Of a stretch of 64,000 nt of DNA, positions 58,530 through 64,000 are shown piece after piece. The DNA comes from Rhytidiadelphus loreus (taxonomy: Eukaryota; Streptophyta; Bryopsida; Hypnales; Hylocomiaceae). The position numbers and the translations under genes are program-made. The DNA is taken from assembly GCA_947034895.1 (NCBI GenBank), contig OX344762.1, positions 25,958,760 to 26,022,759 on the forward strand, given 5' to 3'. The notes under the pieces were generated by a model. It was given only the letters and a program-made list of their open reading frames with translations. It made no database searches and had not been told where the DNA came from. Position 1 is the first letter of the stretch. The number at the start of each line of letters is the position of its first letter.

Positions 58530-59880
58530 TCGATCGAGCTGACCGTACCGAGCTGATGGAACTTCGATCGATCGATATGTCACGCTCGACGGGTATCGAT
58601 CGATCGGCCGGCCGGCGTGGATTATGCATGGATACAGATGTCTAAGAATTTTCACGATGACGTTCAATCTGTTCAGGGGACTGATTCGTTTTTCGCACTA
58701 ATAAAGTGGCTCACTTCTTTTATGTATGTGATCATGCATTGACTTGCTTTTGTCAAAAGCTGGACTAATTAGCGTCAGCTCGAGCACGCTGGACGGGGTA
58801 TCGATCGATCGATTGTCGGAGTCCTGAACCGGATCGGATGTCTAAGAATGTCCATGCATGCATGCTAGCTCCTGTTTTGTTAAAAGAATGATTAAGATTT
58901 TGTAATAAATTAGGAAGTGCTTTACTTGCATTCATCTGCGTGGATGTGATCACGGAACCGACCTCTTGTTTTGTAAAAGGCTGGTCTCGATCGACTGATC
59001 CAATCTTTACAATTATAAAAAAGTGTTACGGTTTCGATCGATCACTTGAAATCGATATGGTTCATTTGTTGTACGTGTGGTTTTGGAGAATCATGTTGTG
59101 TATCATCTTCAATTCGATCTCAATTCCTGACCCTCTTGAGACTTGGTGTACATGCGTACAAAAAGATTGCTCGCCCCTAATTCCCCTGCAGTTCCGGTCC
59201 ACACTTGATCGAATCAATTGGGGTAGCAGACGTACTTTGGGGGAGGGCAATGTACAGTAATTCGCCATCATCTGTCTTCAAAGGGCATCAGTCTCCATTG
59301 AATTTGGCCAGTTTCCAAATTGTTAAAAAAATGAAATGCACTGAAAGCTAGCAGCTTCTCCTTCCATAACTGGGACAGGAATAGATTTAAAATTGTACTA
59401 GCATTTCCAATTCAATTAATGGGACTAATTTCCCACTTTGGAGATTCATTGTGACTGTTGAGCTTGCATTGCTTAATTATGGGAAAATCCTTCAGTTGGG
59501 GCTTTCTTTACCAGAAGCGAGTACGTACTTTTTCATAATTTAATTATCCAAGCCATCGATTCCTTGTTTCATGATTCATCCTAAAATATTCTGGAATTAA
59601 GACTGGTTCTTCCGGAATAATTCCCAATTCAAGAAAAAACTCGTAGGTCGATTTTTTCATGATTTATGTACGTGGGGGTTTGCTTCCAGGTTTATATATA
59701 TTGTACTGTCTCTAATTTGTGCTTTCAGCAAGCTTCAGTGAGTCCATGGACAAATTCGTGGTGGGATTTTGAGTAAGTAGCATCGGAATATTAATTTCTT
59801 GTTAAGAAAAGGGGCGGATTTCCACAACTTAATTTGGCACTTTTCAGGGAGAAGCGACCAGCAAAGTAAATGTAAAGCTA
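58530..59880. other. 3' flank of SPH and intergenic DNA
   Basis: Contains repeated 'gatcgatcgat' and 'catgcatgcatg' tracts (58560-58620, 58795-58870). A plus-strand frame at 58940-59260 has no recognised domain. No further gene supported. Confidence 0.4.
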
Positions 59881-60286
59881 CACAGGGAAACCGGCAGGGC
59901 GTCACCTCCCAGGTGTCTATATTGCACAATATGGTCAATTTCGTTAAAATGGTGGTATTCCATTAAAATGGCACAAAATGAAACCACTCAAAACATGAAA
60001 ACAATGGAAAGATTGTCTGAGGGGAGTGGAAATGTGTGAACTAGGAGTGATTTGAATGTGCTAGGCATAAAATTGGCATATGTATGACCCTATCGCGGCA
60101 CACTTATTCTCTTTTGTAGAAGATGTTCCATTAAAATGGCATGCGGAATACCGCCATTTTAACGAAATTGACCATCAATGTAGTTATTCCCCCCCACAAA
60201 CTTTCTGTTTTAAGAAAGTTTGGGGAGGGTGTAACTGCAATGTGCAATAAAAATACCGGGGATGACACCCTGCCGTTCTCCCTGTG
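59881..60286. mobile_element. TIR MITE, 406 bp, 3-bp target duplication
   Basis: Ends 'cacagggaaaccggcagggc' and (complement) 'cacagggagaacggcagggt', with 'cta' outside both (59878-59880, 60287-60289). Inner arms 'tggtcaatttcgttaaaatg' pair near 59930 and 60165. A small secondary stem ('aaactttct'/'agaaagttt') sits at 60195-60225. No coding capacity. Confidence 0.85.
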
Positions 60287-60289
60287 CTA

Positions 60290-63004
60290 CAGACCAGCTT
60301 AATTATATTTTAGAACTTCATGGATATGAATGCCTTACAATTTGTGGCACCCAGAATTGCACCAATTTAACAAAATTGGTGAACAAGGATACTAAGGTTG
60401 ACTTGATTATGGAAGCTGCCAGCATGTGCAATGTAATTATACCTTGAGTCATCAACATTAGTTCACAAACTAGGATTGTTATAGAATTTGGGTTCAAGAC
60501 ATACAACTTGAATTGTACCAAAGTAATGGAGTGACATCAATTTGTCAAAATTGACATCATTTCCATATGTATGGAAGTTGTCAATAGGGTTTTCACAAAA
60601 ATTATTTTCAGTGACTTTTAGACATCAATCTTGGAAGAGATGCATGCAATTTAGGGGGAAATTGAAAATCATCAACAACCCTTGAACGAGGAAGTGCGTT
60701 AACATCCATATTGTGGATGATGAACAAAGTGCTTCATGTCAGCTAAATAACTTCTCATTCAATCTAAACAATTCTTGAATTTTTAAGCTGGATGATCAAC
60801 GATTCTTTATAATCAATTTGATAAAATTAATAGAATCAATATACTTGAATAAAGATATAAGCAAAAATATGGTAAAATCCAAAAAAAGGATTTAGAGATT
60901 ATAGGATTAAACAATGTATCTATGCCTAACGGTGAACCCCAAGAATCTTCTATTAGAAAAAAATGACAATTTGACTGAAATTAGATGGGCAAATAAATAA
61001 ATATCATTGTTCATCAAGCCTCATGTGTTTCTAACAGTCACTACTAGAAATGTTTTATTCTCATTCACAAATCAAATAGTACACATTCATCTAAAGATCT
61101 TTAGGTGTTTTTACACTTTTGATCATATACATGATATGTACATTATATAAATTTAAAGATAAAAATATTAAATATTGTTGATGCACAATAAATTTCTTTG
61201 GAATATTGCCTTGGGGTGATTGCAAAATCCACTTGTCACCTTTTTGTCTCAAACGACCCTATTTCAGTGAATATTATGTCGCACTAAAGCCTAAGAAAAT
61301 TTATCTATACAAGTTCTGCACAAAAAGAGAGCAATGGAAAATGCCAAAAAAATAGATATTTTGATGTTTGATTTTAAAATAGTTTTAAAAATTCAATCAA
61401 ATAAACTAAAAAAGTGGTCATTTTTTCTAACTTGCAGGTACTACTTTTCAACCATTTGCATCTTTGGAGAAAAAGATTGTGTTTTTTACACTTGCACATA
61501 GCCATAGTGCGCTTTGAGCACATGTAAAAGGTAGACACTTTACTTTTTTTTAAATCTCTTCATTGCCTTGTCTAACTTTAGTAGGAAACCTCACTTCACA
61601 ATTTTGACCTTCAAATTCACATTTTTGGGTTGAAAATGATACTCCTCCCCCACACAAATGGCAAAAGTAGACATCCATTCGGGAGGTTTAAAAATAGCAA
61701 CATGATTCTCAAATAGAGGAAAAAATTATTCAATATCTACAACTATCACTTGTACATTCATTTCAAATTTCACATATATTGAACATACACCACAAAAGTT
61801 ATAGTTGACAAAACACTCATCTAAAAGCCAAGGGGACAAAAAAATAGGTTAAGTGTTTCTTGCAACCACCCTTACTACCTTAATCCATAATAAACATCAA
61901 CTCAAAAACAACAAAAAGTGAGATCCTTGCATTGGACCATACATGTAATCAACCAACTAGAGCTTTTATTATTAGGATAGGCATTATTGTATCTTTTATA
62001 TATTATAGTAAACTAAAACTTTCAAACATCTTTCAAAGCTCTAAAAATTTCATACAAATTTTTTATTTAAAAAAATCCACAAGGTCTACATTATTTTCTT
62101 GAAGTTTAATAATAACTTATATTATCATTTACAAAAATAGATAAAGGAAACATACTTACACTATTTGAGGTATGGGTCTTTACATAGCATAGTTTTGAAA
62201 ATCTATACCACATCAATGTTAAGAAACCAATGCAAGAATCTAAGAAAAATTGGATGGAAAAAATTGAAATATGTCTATAAATAATAAAGTGACTTGCAAA
62301 ATGGGTCAATTTAGCTAACTAAAATTAAAATACATCTAGTATTAATATTGTTTTTGATTTGACCCTAAAATCTGAAATTCCTAAATTTGCCTTTAATTGT
62401 AGAAAAAGAACATGACAAAAAAGTACATCTGCCACATTGATGAACACACTAGAATGGCACTAATGGTTGTTCCTACCTTTCTATAAGGTAAACTACTCCG
62501 TTTTAGACCAAATGGGAGCAACACTTTGTCATCAAACATTATGATCTTTCAATCTATAAGTGATATTGTTGTGTTTTCTTTTCCCATGTGATCTCTAACA
62601 TGTCTAGTTTGAATTTGTATGGTTACAATTAAAAAAAACCTGATAAAACTTATCAAAATATTGGCATTTTATTCAATTTAGAGCAAATTCCAAGAAGCTC
62701 AAAAGACTTTGGGCATTTAGGTGTTAAATATGGAATATAATTTTGATCAAAAACACCAATATTCTTTTTATTCTTGTGAACAATCACAAGAATAGACATG
62801 CCTTATCTAAATATTGTATGCAAGTGTTAAAAGCATCCAAAGCATATCATCAAGATCATATTTCATAGATCACATTTTGAATTTTAAAAGCATTCACATC
62901 ATATTTTATAGATCACATTTTCAAATTCAATATGCAATCATCAAAGATTGTCCTACGTTGTATTTGTCCTACTATGTATTTGTATTTACCATGCAAATCA
63001 TTGA
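60290..63004. other. AT-rich intergenic DNA
   Basis: No supported gene on either strand. The frames present are short and AT-driven. A 'cactactagaaa' sequence near 61038 resembles the CACTA-type ends seen elsewhere in the window, but I could not find its partner. Confidence 0.45.
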
Positions 63005-63165
63005 CCTCTAGAATTGCAAAAGTAATCATTGGAAGTCAAACTACTGTAGAAGATCTTCCCTTTCCAAAACAAATTTAGAGGATGAATAGTTGCACTTCTG
63101 TCCTATACAATTTGATTCCTTGTCATCCATCAGACACAAAACGTCCACCTCAACATTCAAGGGTT
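63005..63165. repeat. Partial copy of the foldback MITE at 56313-56694
   Basis: Same phrases in the same order as about 56395-56570: 'tcattggaagtcaaa', 'ggatgaatagttgcactt', 'ttatcatccatc'-like, 'aaacgtcc'. The left TIR and right half are missing, so it is a truncated copy. Confidence 0.75.
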
Positions 63166-63551
63166 AAAGTTACATGTTTGAGGTGTAATTAACTCTAGAA
63201 GGATGTTGACCCCGTAGTCAACAAATTACTCCAATTATTGGACCAATAGGTACATTCTTTGTTTCTACAGTTACCAATGAAGTCATCCATTGGACTTTTG
63301 AGACTAAAAGGGTAAGTTAAATACAAATACTATTGTCTCGTCAGCACTCCCTCTACTCACTCCTGCTCCTAGTTGAACTAAATCATATAAAATAAATCAT
63401 CTAAATAATTGAAAAGATTATTGATTAATCTAATCAACACCTTCTGTTGCTCTGAACTTTCGCTGTACAATGCAAACCTCAGCATCCTAACATTTTTCGC
63501 GCGACAGCAACACTAGTTACTGCGTCCAGGAGAAAATACGAAAATACCTAA

Positions 63552-63740
63552 CTACACCCTTTCAAGGAGGAACACATTGCCCTTGTCATCACGACCTACT
63601 CGTAGTGTATCATCGATATATGTGATCTCTAGCCAGCCCTCTGGATTGAATATGCTGAGCAGAAGGTCATAATTCTTCTGAAACAAAGACAGGAGTTGTT
63701 CTGGTACCAATGCGGAATTTTCAAATTTGATATCAACTCT
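63552..63740 (-). CDS. PAP/fibrillin (plastid-lipid-associated) protein, last exon (partial)
   Basis: The last coding exon of a gene that continues to the right, beyond the window. It starts at an acceptor ('ggtgcag|aga') at 63740 and ends with TAG at 63554-63552, giving 62 codons. The sequence '[20 protein letters not shown]' then '[20 protein letters not shown]' is the C-terminal PAP/fibrillin motif: Trp-Leu-x-x-Thr-Tyr-x-Asp then Arg-x-Gly-Arg-Asp-Asp-Lys-Gly. Fibrillins bind lipids in plastoglobules and thylakoids. Which subgroup it is cannot be told from one exon, and I could not place the preceding exon in 63741-64000. Confidence 0.75.
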   Translation of the reverse strand, partial: RVDIKFENSALVPEQLLSLFQKNYDLLLSIFNPEGWLEITYIDDTLRVGRDDKGNVFLLERV

Positions 63741-64000
63741 CTGCACCAAACCATATATACAAGTCAATAGAAAACTTTGTAAATCCATAAATAATGAAAA
63801 ACGAGGTCATGTTTTGAACTTAGGGGAGGCGCTCACAAGGCAAAAACATTCTCCTAACTATGCATTGCTGTACTCTGTCCAACTGTAGTTGCATGAGGAT
63901 AAGTGGATATGAACAAAACGTTTCCAATAGCTATGTAATAATTCAGAACCCAAAAGTTGTCATTGACATAATCCTCTCCTGTCACCTTCATCACCAAATG
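63741..64000 (-). other. Intron (and possibly an exon) of the PAP/fibrillin gene
   Basis: AT-rich intron-like sequence directly upstream of the last fibrillin exon, with the pyrimidine-rich acceptor region near 63745-63765. The last 40 bases could be coding on the minus strand but are too short to judge. Confidence 0.35.

Noticed and set aside
58281..58667. 128-codon minus-strand frame across the SPH gene
   Set aside because: Shadow of the GC-rich SPH coding strand; Arg/Pro-rich with no domain.

Overview
The window is nuclear DNA of a green plant. The genes have many spliced exons, the intergenic DNA is AT-rich and full of transposable elements, and there are four recognisable plant gene families: a peroxisomal long-chain acyl-CoA synthetase, a mitochondrial GrpE, an S1/SPH secreted protein and a PAP/fibrillin. 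The gag-pol element carrying a cytosine methyltransferase and a PHD finger, together with GATC/CATG-rich gene flanks, suggests a non-seed plant (bryophyte, lycophyte or streptophyte alga). That placement is inference and the species is not identified.

Layout. 1-5.3 kb: AT-rich DNA with a foldback element (350-1356), a 48-bp minisatellite and one intact orphan ORF (3687-4301). 5.3-15.7 kb, minus strand: a decayed Ty3/gypsy-type retroelement reading gag, zinc knuckles, protease, C5-cytosine DNA methyltransferase, reverse transcriptase, RNase H, integrase, PHD finger. A 1.9-kb segment splits its pol at the integrase C-terminus. A virtually identical copy of that segment lies in the opposite orientation at 17.0-18.9 kb, so the element sits between long inverted repeats. 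A small CACTA-ended MITE is nested in the integrase. 20.5-28 kb: non-coding DNA with a 3.2-kb terminal-inverted-repeat element (10-bp target duplication, internal minisatellite), an hAT-like MITE (8-bp target duplication) and a hairpin MITE.

28.5-40.7 kb, plus strand: a complete LACS6/7-type gene with 24 coding exons (705 codons, continuous splice phases), an N-terminal PTS2 signal and two GC-AG introns. 46.1-50.2 kb, minus strand: a complete six-exon mitochondrial GrpE gene (299 codons) whose first intron holds a transposon. 50.6-57 kb: repeats, including a 1.27-kb CACTA-ended foldback element with a 3-bp target duplication. 58.1-58.5 kb: an intact single-exon SPH gene. 59.9-63.2 kb: further MITEs. 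63.55-63.74 kb, minus strand: the last exon of a PAP/fibrillin gene that continues beyond the window.

The host genes do not form a pathway. LACS activates fatty acids for peroxisomal beta-oxidation, GrpE serves mitochondrial Hsp70, SPH is a secreted small protein, and the fibrillin is plastidial. The most notable item is the methyltransferase- and PHD-bearing retroelement: it joins a chromatin-writing and a chromatin-reading module in one retroviral-type polyprotein, here preserved as a pseudogene.
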